A stretch of 64,000 nucleotides of DNA, from contig CAITIE010000019.1 in the NCBI GenBank assembly GCA_903892355.1, positions 25,686 through 89,685 on the forward strand. The letters run 5' to 3'. The notes beneath the pieces were generated by a model. It was given only the letters and a program-made list of their open reading frames with translations, ran no database searches and was not told where the DNA came from. Every line of letters begins with the position of its first letter. The first letter of the stretch is position 1. The DNA is from an uncultured Pirellula sp. GTDB lineage: Bacteria > Planctomycetota > Planctomycetia > Pirellulales > Pirellulaceae. The position numbers and the translations under genes were made by a program. This document shows, piece by piece, positions 56,709-64,000 of this stretch.

Positions 56709-56841
56709 GTTTTGGCTCGCGTGTGCGATGTACAGATGGAGGATTACAGGTGAATGTTGATCGCTAAGGATGCACAAACAGACAGTTGCAACGTGCCGAT
56801 GTCATCGGTGCGACTCAGAAGAGAACTTAACGCCTTGAATC

Positions 56842-58116
56842 CTACTTAAATCGGAGCAGTGCGTAGTGCTTCTTCCCTTTCCGCAGGACAACGACGGTTT
56901 CACTCGCCAAATCTTTCTCTGACAATACAGCATCGATTCCGGACACGCGGCGATTGTTGACGTACGCTGCTCCCTCCGTGATGCTGCGTCGCGCTTCGCT
57001 TTTGCTCGAGGACAATCCTGCAGCACAAAAGGCATCGATGATCCCGATCCCCTCGACCAAACGCGATCGCTCAATCTCGGTACTGGGAACATCGGCAAAA
57101 ATGGTGTTGAGCTCAACGTCGGTCAACGATTCGATTTCCGCTCCGAAGAGGGTCCTGCTCGCCCGTTCCGCGGACTGAAGCCCCGACTCGCCGTGAACCA
57201 GTTTCGTCAACGATTCAGCCAGTCGCTTTTGAGCAAGTCGTTCCTGGGGCTTGTCTCGGAGCGATACCGTCAGGGTATCAAACTCGTCCTTCTCGACATC
57301 CGATAAAAACCGCAGCGCCATCAGTACGTCGGTGTCTGGAATGTTGATCATGTACTGGTAGAACTCGTAAGGAGTGGTGCGATCCGCCGATAGCCATACC
57401 GCTCCCTTTTCCGTTTTGCCCATTTTCCTACCATCGCTCGTCGTGAGCAACGGGCAAGTCAATCCGTAGAGTTGCTGCGACAGCATTCTGCGTCCAAGAT
57501 CGATTCCGGCGGTGATGTTCCCCCATTGGTCACTACCACCGATCTGTAACCTGCAGTCGTGGTGCTTTGCCAAATAGACAAAATCGTACGCTTGCAGCAG
57601 CATGTAACTGAACTCGGTGTAGCTCAATCCGCTGTCGGTTCGCTCCAAGCGGCTTTTCACAGAGTCCTTGGTGAGCATGACGTTGATCGGAAAGTTTTTC
57701 CCGACATCGCGCAAGAAGTCCAAAAACGTAAACGACTGCATCCAGTCGTAGTTGTTGACAAGGATAGCGCTGTTCGGGCCCTCAAAGTCGAGGAAGTGAC
57801 GCATCTGTGATCGTAAACCTTCGACGTTTTTTTCCAAGAGTTCCTTGGAAAGCAATTGCCTCTCGTCGCTCTTGCCACTCGGGTCACCGATCATTCCGGT
57901 CGCACCACCAACCAATGCAATCGGCCTATGGCCAGCTTGTTGGAACCGACGCAGCATGATGAGCGGCAACAAGGATCCGACGTGCAACGAGTCGGCCGTA
58001 GGATCGAATCCTGCATAGACCGCCGAAGGCTTGTTCAACAATTCCCTGAGGTTGATTTCATCGGTCGTTTGGTGAATAAGCCCTCGCCATTGCAGTTCGT
58101 CGACAATTGATGACAT
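56842..58116 (-). CDS. tyrS: tyrosyl-tRNA synthetase
   Basis: 424 residues from ATG 58116 (MSSIVDELQWRGLIHQTTDE); the 498-aa track version adds 74 shadow residues, and GGAG lies 7 bp before this ATG. Class Ic catalytic core: VYAGFDPTADSLHVGSLLPL (HVGS as HIGH equivalent), QIGGSDQWGNITAGIDLGRR, and the KMSKS equivalent GRKMGKTEKGAVWL. The C-terminus carries an S4 RNA-binding domain (GLSSSKSEARRSITEGAAYV). It charges tRNA-Tyr. Divergent from the DUF3127 gene. Confidence 0.97.
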   Translation of the reverse strand: MSSIVDELQWRGLIHQTTDEINLRELLNKPSAVYAGFDPTADSLHVGSLLPLIMLRRFQQAGHRPIALVGGATGMIGDPSGKSDERQLLSKELLEKNVEGLRSQMRHFLDFEGPNSAILVNNYDWMQSFTFLDFLRDVGKNFPINVMLTKDSVKSRLERTDSGLSYTEFSYMLLQAYDFVYLAKHHDCRLQIGGSDQWGNITAGIDLGRRMLSQQLYGLTCPLLTTSDGRKMGKTEKGAVWLSADRTTPYEFYQYMINIPDTDVLMALRFLSDVEKDEFDTLTVSLRDKPQERLAQKRLAESLTKLVHGESGLQSAERASRTLFGAEIESLTDVELNTIFADVPSTEIERSRLVEGIGIIDAFCAAGLSSSKSEARRSITEGAAYVNNRRVSGIDAVLSEKDLASETVVVLRKGKKHYALLRFK

Positions 58117-58609
58117 CGTATCTCCGTAGCGTTGCGTCCTGTCTGGAGGTTTCCAGAGGTGGTTGTTTGCACGTGTTGTATGGGTTACCGCCCAGCAACC
58201 TCGTGCGGCCGTATTGTAACCATAGGTCCCCGCGCTAGGGGATAGCTCTTTCGACGCAACCGCAATCTCAGTCAAGCTACCTCGGCCGTCGCGCCGCGGG
58301 ACAGAGTCAGGGTGCCGGCAATGTTTCTGCAACGCCATATTGCAAGGGCTTGACGCGATCAGGCGTGTTTTGGGGGTTTTGCGGGTTGCCTCTACCGGTT
58401 GAGGGGCATGTGCCTATTCCGAAAACTAGTTTTTTTTCGTCGACTGTGGAGCATAAGCCTCGGCAGGGTGAGCGATCGCGGTAAAATGAGCCCCGCTGGA
58501 CTGCTTCGGCTTGCACACGTCATCTAGCCACTATTGCCTATCCGATGCATTGGCAGAGTGCCCAGCAATTTGTCTCCGCTCCTCGTTGCTATTGCCCGGA
58601 ACCGATCCT
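58117..58609. other. 493-bp divergent intergenic region
   Basis: It lies between tyrS and the DUF3127 gene. It contains a perfect AAAACTAGTTTT palindrome (58422-58433) running into T residues; with no loop it is not a convincing terminator. No T-box was recognisable upstream of tyrS. Nothing else seen. Confidence 0.4.
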
Positions 58610-58984
58610 ATGTCCAACCCCAGTGTTCGCGGTATTGTCCATGTTGTTGAAGACACCAAGACCTTCGGCCAAAAAGGTTTTCGGAAACGGCTCATCGTTC
58701 TCGAACAAAATCTAGGTCGATTTACCAATTATATCCCGATGGAGTTCACGAACGATGCGTGTGACTCCGCCGATGGGCTCAAGGTGGGCGATGACATCAC
58801 CGTCACGTACCGACTGACCGGTCGCAAGTGGCAACGCGATTCGGATAGCGAAGTCAAGTATTTCTTGACCGCGGAAGCGATGGGGTATCGTCGCTCGGGC
58901 GAATCCAACGGTGCCGGCGATGCGGACTCCATCAACGATGAGTTCTCGCAAGCCTCATCCGATTTCAGCGACGCCCCCTTCTAA
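58610..58984 (+). CDS. DUF3127 (SSB-like OB-fold) protein
   Basis: 124 residues from ATG 58610 (MSNPSVRGIVHVVEDTKTFG); the track's ATG 58511 adds 33 unlikely residues. The DUF3127 core is QKGFRKRLIVLEQNLGRFTN, YIPMEFTNDAC and GDDITVTYRLTGRKWQ. The domain is an OB-fold related to SSB. After residue 95 comes an acidic/Ser-rich flexible tail ending SQASSDFSDAPF, strikingly like the DDDIPF tip by which SSB recruits repair proteins. It is likely a single-strand DNA- or RNA-binding protein, but DUF3127 has no proven role that I know of. Confidence 0.85.
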   Translation: MSNPSVRGIVHVVEDTKTFGQKGFRKRLIVLEQNLGRFTNYIPMEFTNDACDSADGLKVGDDITVTYRLTGRKWQRDSDSEVKYFLTAEAMGYRRSGESNGAGDADSINDEFSQASSDFSDAPF

Positions 58985-59447
58985 CAGCCCTGCTCCGCGT
59001 CACAACATTGTGCACTTTTGCGTCCGAGAACTCGGCGCTAACAGTCGATTTTCTTGCCAGCGCGCTCACAGGGAGACGCTGGTCTCACACGTTGTGTGGA
59101 TGACTGATTTGTGCCGACTTCGATGCTCGATTTCTGCTCACACTCGCTGTGAAAACGGCCACTTTTCGACCAGTGCGCAGACGTTGAGACAGTTGTCCTT
59201 GCGAATCGAATCGGTTTATCGCTTGGTCTCCAATCTCCTATCCTGTCTCGATCGGCTTATTTTCAATCTGTACGATGCGCTCTGTGGGTGCACACTTGGA
59301 GAAGAACGGTGCTCCGCTGCGTTCTGACCTTGGCAAAGGGGTTCTCGTCGATGATCTTCCAATCGACCGCATCGTGCATGGATTGCCGTGCGAGTTGGAT
59401 CCGCTTGCGGATCTTTGTTGCCGAGAACCTCTCGGAAATAGAACTAC
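58985..59447. other. 463-bp region between DUF3127 and doc genes
   Basis: No intact gene. It contains the integrase remnant (separate entry) in its right half. The left part shows nothing. Confidence 0.5.
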
Positions 59448-59463
59448 CTAGGTCGATTTCCAA
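59263..59463 (-). pseudogene. fragment of tyrosine recombinase (phage-type integrase)
   Basis: A minus-strand reading frame of 66 codons. Residues about 14-50 read SATKIRKRIQLARQSMHDAV then DWKIIDENPFAKVR, the core-binding (SAM-like) domain of tyrosine recombinases. The catalytic domain (R..HxxR..Y) is absent, and after KVRTQ the sequence becomes unrelated. So it is a decayed internal piece of an integrase, not a gene. It abuts the 3' end of the doc-like toxin gene and marks a former mobile element here. Confidence 0.6.
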
Positions 59464-59846
59464 GATGATCGTTCCTGAAAGAATGCAGCAATCTCTTTCT
59501 TAGTACGATTTCCAGTGGCGACGGCAAGTGTCAAATCTGCAAGCTCTCCCTCTTGGCAATTGAAATCGATATTATTCCAGTCTAAAAACACGAGAGCTGC
59601 TACGGTTCCGGTTCTTTTGTTCCCGTCGACAAAGGGATGATTGTTGACAATATGAAACAGATACGCCGCAGCCATCTCGAAGGGAAAGGCGTGCAGGAAT
59701 TGCCCTGCAAACGTCGCCCTAGGTTGCTCAATCGCCGATTCGAGTATTCCTGCATCGCGCAATTCAATGGTACCGCCGTAGTGAAATATCTGATCGGCAT
59801 GAATCTCAAGGATATCCGAAAGCTCAAGAAACTCGATCGAAGTCAT
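59448..59846 (-). CDS. doc: Doc/Fic-family toxin
   Basis: 132 residues from ATG 59846 (GTG 59849 would add one residue). The Fic/Doc motif is HPFVDGNKRTG, the Doc variant with Lys, used by phage P1 Doc to phosphorylate EF-Tu. The preceding helix LRDAGILESAIEQPRATFAG is also Doc-like. It overlaps the antitoxin stop (TGATG), the tight coupling of a toxin-antitoxin pair. Antitoxin is of AbrB/MazE type, not Phd, so the pairing is non-classical, although mixed pairings are known. Confidence 0.92.
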   Translation of the reverse strand: MTSIEFLELSDILEIHADQIFHYGGTIELRDAGILESAIEQPRATFAGQFLHAFPFEMAAAYLFHIVNNHPFVDGNKRTGTVAALVFLDWNNIDFNCQEGELADLTLAVATGNRTKKEIAAFFQERSSWKST

Positions 59847-60073
59847 CACTCAGCCAACTTGCGAAGATCGTCTGCGAATTTCCCATTGATGGTTTTAAGA
59901 CTTTGTTTGAGTCTCTTTTTTCGGTCTGGATCCCGGCAAGGCTTCACCAACAAATGATCTCCATTGGTGCTGATCTCCAGCGGAGTGTCCTGTGAAATCT
60001 GCAGGAGTTCAAGAATCGGCTTATCGATTACAAGTGCCAGACTGTTACCGTGCTTGATTAGCATCTTTTGCAT
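59846..60073 (-). CDS. AbrB/MazE-type antitoxin
   Basis: 75 residues from ATG 60073 (MQKMLIKHGNSLALVIDKPI); the track's start at 60103 adds ten. SpoVT/AbrB swapped-hairpin pattern: KHGNSLALVIDKPILELLQI then DTPLEISTNGDHLLVKP. The rest is a basic then acidic helix (KKRLKQSLKTINGKFADDLR), probably the toxin-binding part. It should neutralise the adjacent Doc toxin and autorepress the operon. A run of T-rich DNA lies upstream; no operator was identified. Confidence 0.88.
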   Translation of the reverse strand: MQKMLIKHGNSLALVIDKPILELLQISQDTPLEISTNGDHLLVKPCRDPDRKKRLKQSLKTINGKFADDLRKLAE

Positions 60074-60419
60074 TGATGTATCTCCCAAATGATGTGATAC
60101 CAAAGTGTATACGCATCTAGCCCTTAAGTCAAATGAGAATCTACACAGTAGGCGCGTTGGATTTCGCGTCGCGCGTGATGTCGAAGTGCGAGTTTCCCAG
60201 GGAATTTGTAGGTTGTTCGAGTCCTGTCCGAAGGACCGCTCTACTTTCTACTCTCCACTCTCCTGGTTTTCCCAGGGTTTTTCGCATTTCTGACCAATTC
60301 CTTTGGAGTTCTGTAGCGCCCATGCTGGCTCGGTGCATGGCGGAATGCGGCGCCAGCATTTCGCGTCGCGCACCCAAATTCGAGTCGTTTTTCGAGTCGT
60401 CAAAACACTAGGGTTTTGA
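60074..60419. other. 346-bp region upstream of the YD-repeat gene
   Basis: It separates the divergent antitoxin and YD-repeat genes. Two + strand frames stay open (for example 60133-60411) but show no family features. A TTCGAGTCG direct repeat lies near 60380-60400. There is no good SD directly before ATG 60420. Confidence 0.45.
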
Positions 60420-63400
60420 ATGTCCCAGTACTACGTCCACGATTACCAAATCAAACCGCTCCTGAAGTCGAGCCTCGAGACAGTAAAAAACGTGGTTCTC
60501 CAACCCTACGATCTGTCCGACTATCGCGGCAACATCGTCAGGATCATCGCGACCGGCGGCTACACCGTCCTCGATTATCAAAACGACAATGACAATCTCG
60601 ATGCCATCGGCGTCCTCCTCAAAGAGGCGGAAAACGCGATCATCGATAGCGATTTCCAATTGCCTTTTGGCAGCCCAGATCAACAGATCGTGACGACGCA
60701 AATATGGTCGGTCAACAGACAACTCAAAACGAAGACAATCGAGCGAAAAAAGGGGGATCCTGCATCGGAGGCTTGGAACTACAACGACACGGGACTCCTC
60801 GTGTCCTACACCGCTCCCAATCATTTGACTCGCACCACGACCAGCTTCAAGGAGGAACTCCCCAACGAAATCATTGTCGGTGCCGAGCGCTACGTGTACC
60901 AGTACGATGACCGCGGATATCCCAAGAAAATCGAACGCTTCTCGGTCGATAATGGTGTCTTGATTTCGACCCAGACACAATCCTTCGACCAACGCGGATT
61001 CCTTCGCGATGACAAACTGGTCGATACACGCGGTTCGATTCTGGCCTTATCGCAATTCGATTACACGCCAGTGGGCAATCAATCCACCGTCGCCGACGCG
61101 CTCGGTACCCGCACCGTGACGACATACAATCCCAACGGATTGGTGGATAAATCGACCACGAACACCAAGGGCGCCTTGGGGACGACCCCGACCTCGTTGG
61201 ACTACCCGAACTTCTTCCTCGGTAACGCCCCAACTACGATTCAGAAGATCCTGTCCTATACATACTATTCTGATGGTAGGACCAAACGGGTCACGGACGA
61301 AGTGAACAGCGAGATCGTGAACGCGTACTACTTCCAGCCCGGCGCGGCGTTGTTTACCGGAAGCGGTAGCGACTACTTCGGCACCAAATCTTGGACGGTG
61401 ACGCCCAATGTTGCGGGCGTGACCGATGGCACAGGAGTTCCGCTACTCAATCAGTTCGACGTTGCGCTCACCGAATCCGACGCGATCGGTCGCACTCACC
61501 GCACCGACAATCTGCTCCGCGGTGGCTTGACCAAATACGAGTATGCCGATCCACGGCTCGACCAACCGACAACCATCACCCAAAAACAATCCTCGCAAGG
61601 AACCGGGGCCCCGCTGGTGACCCAATTGCGCTACGACAATCGTGGAAACACGCTCTATGAAAAATCGGGCGAGCTCGCCGCCCGCGAAACGCAATACGAT
61701 GAATTGAGCTTCCCGAAAGCGACCTCCGTACGCACGGCATTAGGTGGTGTGGTCGACTTCAAAACAAATACCGTTGGACTCGTCCTGGAATCTAAGGAAA
61801 CCCGCAAGAATGAAGCGGGAACGACGACCGGCATCGTCTCCTCTGAGCAATACGATGAAGAGCGACGATTGATTGAAAACAAAGCACCGCTGGATCGGGT
61901 CGAGAAGGACACAAATCCCGAAAGTATCCAGTACACGGTGGAATCAGGTACGGGCTGGATGGTCGCTACCGACACCGATCGATTGGGGAATATCACCATT
62001 TCCAAGAGCGACGCGCTTGGCCGTGTCCGCGAAACGATCAACGCCATGGGGGGCGTTACCCAATACGAATATGACCTTCTAGGGAATAGAACGAAGGAAA
62101 CGATCGATGTCGATTCCGACGGCACTTTACCGATTGTGAACATCTCCCTCTACGATGCTTTCGGCCGACTGCGGTTCACCGACAACGCAGGCCGAACCTC
62201 CTATGTCGACTATTTCGATAAAAAGACCAGCACCACTGCCCAATGGACCATCGTAACCACCGATCCAACGCGACGGCAATCGGGCAAACGTTTGGACTCC
62301 GTCGGCAATGTCATCCTGGAGGTTGGACCAGCAGGTGTTGACCTGCGCGATGAACAAGGCAATATCGTTCCCAATAACTCCTCGCATGTGGAGGTCTTCT
62401 CGTACCAGTGGGACTACGGTGGCGATGCGTTGACCACCACGACCACCGATTCCGTTGGACGAAACGTCTCCCCGTCGGCTGCGCCAACCATCAATTCAAG
62501 CTATATCAACCTTCTCAGGTACCGGGAAAAAACTTCGGTGAGTGGCTCGCTCATTCAATCCGAACGTGCAGCAGGCCCCAAGGGCACCTTCATCCCCAGG
62601 CAAACGTTGGTCAGCGATTCCACTGGCCGTCCAAAACAAACTACTATTGATGGTGCTGTTACTGATTATTCCTACGATGACGCTAAAGACTCTGCGGGCA
62701 CCGGTAAGCCCAAGACGGTCGCGCGGGCCCTCACCGATATCTTTACTTACTTCTACGACTCCATCGGCGGAACCACCAAAGTCAAGAACTCGACTGAAGA
62801 CTTGATCCGACGGGATTTAGACCAAAGAGGGCGTCTTGACACGGAAAAACTTAGCGAGGCACGAAACGCTGGAGCGTACGATTTTGAGGATCCGACCTAC
62901 GAAGCCCGCGTGAGTCGTGTAGAAGAAGCGGATACGGGAGCGACCGTGACGACCGTCGACGAGTCCACCGGAACAACGATCGAAACGGGTACCATCAAAG
63001 ATGTCTCTTACGTCAAGACAACAAAAACGGACTTGCTAGGGCGGGTCAAGAGTCAATCCATCACCAATGGCGAGTCCTTGACCTACAATCACGACCCATT
63101 TGGAAACATTCTTTCGATCACCGACGCGGAAGGCTTGGTCACCTCCTGGACGTACGATGCCTACAATCACCCCCTCACCGAGACCGATCCGAACGGGGCC
63201 ACGACCGTCAAAACCTACGATTTAGCCGGGAATCTGGTAACGCTCACGGACCCCAACAACAACATCACTTACTACAAGTACGATCCCAACAACCGATTGA
63301 TCTGCGTCACCGATCCCGAAGGCCGCAAGACCACCACCACCTACGACCCGTTCGGAAATCGACGGACCCTCACCGATCCCAATAACAACACAACCACGTG

Positions 63401-64000
63401 GACCTACGACCAGTACGATCGTGTCACTTCTGAAACCAACGCACTCAATCAGAAGAAAACGTTTGAATACAACGCAATCGGACAAGTAATCAAACTCACC
63501 AAAGCCGACGACGGCATCGTTGGCAATGCCGATGATCGTGTGATCGATTACGTCTACGACCCCATCCAGCACACTACCACCGAAAACTGGATTTCGGGAG
63601 GCACCCAAACCAAATCCCTCTTCTACCAGTACGATGCCTATGGCCACTTGCTCGAAGCCAACGATGGCTCCGTCACCGTCCGTTTCGACTACGAAGATGG
63701 TAAACTCAAATCCGAATCCAACACCTTGGCTCCCGGCGTCGCCGTCGAATACGTCTACAACTACCTCGATGCCGATTTAGCCAGCGTTTCAACCCTTGTC
63801 GGTGCGACGTTCGAGTCCACAACCTTCGACTCACAGATCGAGTACTCCTACACCCCCAATGGCCAGATCGAAACAATCGAGCAATCGGGACCCAATGCGG
63901 CCACCAAGTTCGTAAAATATACTTACAATCAGTCTGGCCTGACCACCCAAATCGAACGGACGGAACAACCACCTCCCTCGGGCAATCCGCCTACGAACAC
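60420..64000 (+). CDS. giant YD/RHS-repeat protein, 3' end outside window
   Basis: Not in the ORF track because it has no stop before the window ends. Reading from ATG 60420 (MSQYYVHDYQIKPLLKSSLE) I found 1193 open codons. A TGA directly precedes the ATG, so this is the earliest start in frame. The protein is made of YD repeats: YQYDDRGYPKKIERF, TQYEYDLLGNRTKETI, TWTYDQYDRVTSETN, YKYDPNNRLICVTDPEGRKT, LTDPNNNTTTWTYD. RHS/YD proteins form a hollow beta-cage that carries a C-terminal toxin or adhesin; that end is beyond the window. No signal peptide is visible. Codons end in C far more often than in the earlier genes, hinting at transfer. The neighbours (TA pair, integrase scrap) support an accessory region. 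Confidence 0.9.
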   Translation, partial: MSQYYVHDYQIKPLLKSSLETVKNVVLQPYDLSDYRGNIVRIIATGGYTVLDYQNDNDNLDAIGVLLKEAENAIIDSDFQLPFGSPDQQIVTTQIWSVNRQLKTKTIERKKGDPASEAWNYNDTGLLVSYTAPNHLTRTTTSFKEELPNEIIVGAERYVYQYDDRGYPKKIERFSVDNGVLISTQTQSFDQRGFLRDDKLVDTRGSILALSQFDYTPVGNQSTVADALGTRTVTTYNPNGLVDKSTTNTKGALGTTPTSLDYPNFFLGNAPTTIQKILSYTYYSDGRTKRVTDEVNSEIVNAYYFQPGAALFTGSGSDYFGTKSWTVTPNVAGVTDGTGVPLLNQFDVALTESDAIGRTHRTDNLLRGGLTKYEYADPRLDQPTTITQKQSSQGTGAPLVTQLRYDNRGNTLYEKSGELAARETQYDELSFPKATSVRTALGGVVDFKTNTVGLVLESKETRKNEAGTTTGIVSSEQYDEERRLIENKAPLDRVEKDTNPESIQYTVESGTGWMVATDTDRLGNITISKSDALGRVRETINAMGGVTQYEYDLLGNRTKETIDVDSDGTLPIVNISLYDAFGRLRFTDNAGRTSYVDYFDKKTSTTAQWTIVTTDPTRRQSGKRLDSVGNVILEVGPAGVDLRDEQGNIVPNNSSHVEVFSYQWDYGGDALTTTTTDSVGRNVSPSAAPTINSSYINLLRYREKTSVSGSLIQSERAAGPKGTFIPRQTLVSDSTGRPKQTTIDGAVTDYSYDDAKDSAGTGKPKTVARALTDIFTYFYDSIGGTTKVKNSTEDLIRRDLDQRGRLDTEKLSEARNAGAYDFEDPTYEARVSRVEEADTGATVTTVDESTGTTIETGTIKDVSYVKTTKTDLLGRVKSQSITNGESLTYNHDPFGNILSITDAEGLVTSWTYDAYNHPLTETDPNGATTVKTYDLAGNLVTLTDPNNNITYYKYDPNNRLICVTDPEGRKTTTTYDPFGNRRTLTDPNNNTTTWTYDQYDRVTSETNALNQKKTFEYNAIGQVIKLTKADDGIVGNADDRVIDYVYDPIQHTTTENWISGGTQTKSLFYQYDAYGHLLEANDGSVTVRFDYEDGKLKSESNTLAPGVAVEYVYNYLDADLASVSTLVGATFESTTFDSQIEYSYTPNGQIETIEQSGPNAATKFVKYTYNQSGLTTQIERTEQPPPSGNPPTN

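Noticed and set aside
58422-58433. AAAACTAGTTTT followed by T residues as a terminator
   Set aside because: It is a loopless AT-rich palindrome between divergent genes; a stable hairpin is unlikely.
60408-60992. Minus-strand ORFs opposite the YD-repeat gene (also 61655-62143, 63222-63647)
   Set aside because: They are shadows of the long + strand YD-repeat frame, which the track missed because it has no stop in the window.
1-64000. tRNA and rRNA genes
   Set aside because: No cloverleaf with a GTTCGA-type T loop outside coding sequence and no rRNA segments were recognised.

Overview
The window looks like chromosomal DNA from a planctomycete of the Pirellulales type. Pointers are a YTV-repeat cell-envelope protein, a secreted Cys-type sulfatase, a DapL-type aminotransferase, a MoxR/DUF58 pair, DUF3127, an OleA-like thiolase, and many long secreted or membrane proteins with no recognisable family. 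Gene content is mostly housekeeping. The right end (about 59-64 kb) looks accessory.

Layout. 0-4.8 kb (+): an HscC-type Hsp70 cut by the window edge, an overlapping orphan, a membrane J-like protein and TatD. 4.8-11 kb (-): a tightly packed set of a secreted TlpA-like thioredoxin, a four-helix membrane protein, a small beta-type protein, a small P-loop ATPase (three of them joined by ATGA overlaps) and a HerA/FtsK-like ATPase. 11-14.6 kb (-): YihY/BrkB, glutathione peroxidase, and a CrtI/CrtN-type carotenoid desaturase. 14.7-27.7 kb (+): ribosomal protein S18, a hotdog thioesterase with a repeat insertion, OleA-like, YTV protein with a strong terminator, aconitase, RidA, a PstS-like protein, a PDZ protein and an unknown secreted protein. 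27.8-29.1 kb (-): an unknown 441-aa protein. 29.4-32.9 kb (+): MoxR, DUF58 and a D-2-hydroxyacid dehydrogenase. 32.9-41.5 kb (-): Mrp, DapL, sulfatase, aspartate-semialdehyde dehydrogenase, a uronate-isomerase-like amidohydrolase, MoaD-like, a small secreted protein and DksA/TraR-like. 41.9-44.9 kb (+): a 992-aa FHA-like membrane protein. 44.9-53.5 kb (-): nusA-infB-rbfA, then an unusual HhH/H1-like fusion, yebC and hisD. 53.9-58.9 kb: M43 metalloprotease, a small conserved-looking protein, a GT4 glycosyltransferase, TyrRS and DUF3127. 59.2-64 kb: an integrase fragment, an AbrB-Doc toxin-antitoxin pair and a giant YD/RHS-repeat gene that leaves the window and is missing from the supplied ORF track.

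Two window-wide patterns stand out. Short tandem repeats with units of 15, 18 or 21 bp occur at several independent sites, some inside genes (thioesterase, RbfA, PDZ protein) and some between genes. Hand counts also suggest the + strand is G-rich over roughly the first 40-45 kb and C-rich after about 46 kb, as expected near a replication terminus; this needs a computed cumulative skew.

No tRNA, rRNA, CRISPR array or intact insertion sequence was seen. Family calls rest on motifs read by eye and remembered family signatures; no database was searched.
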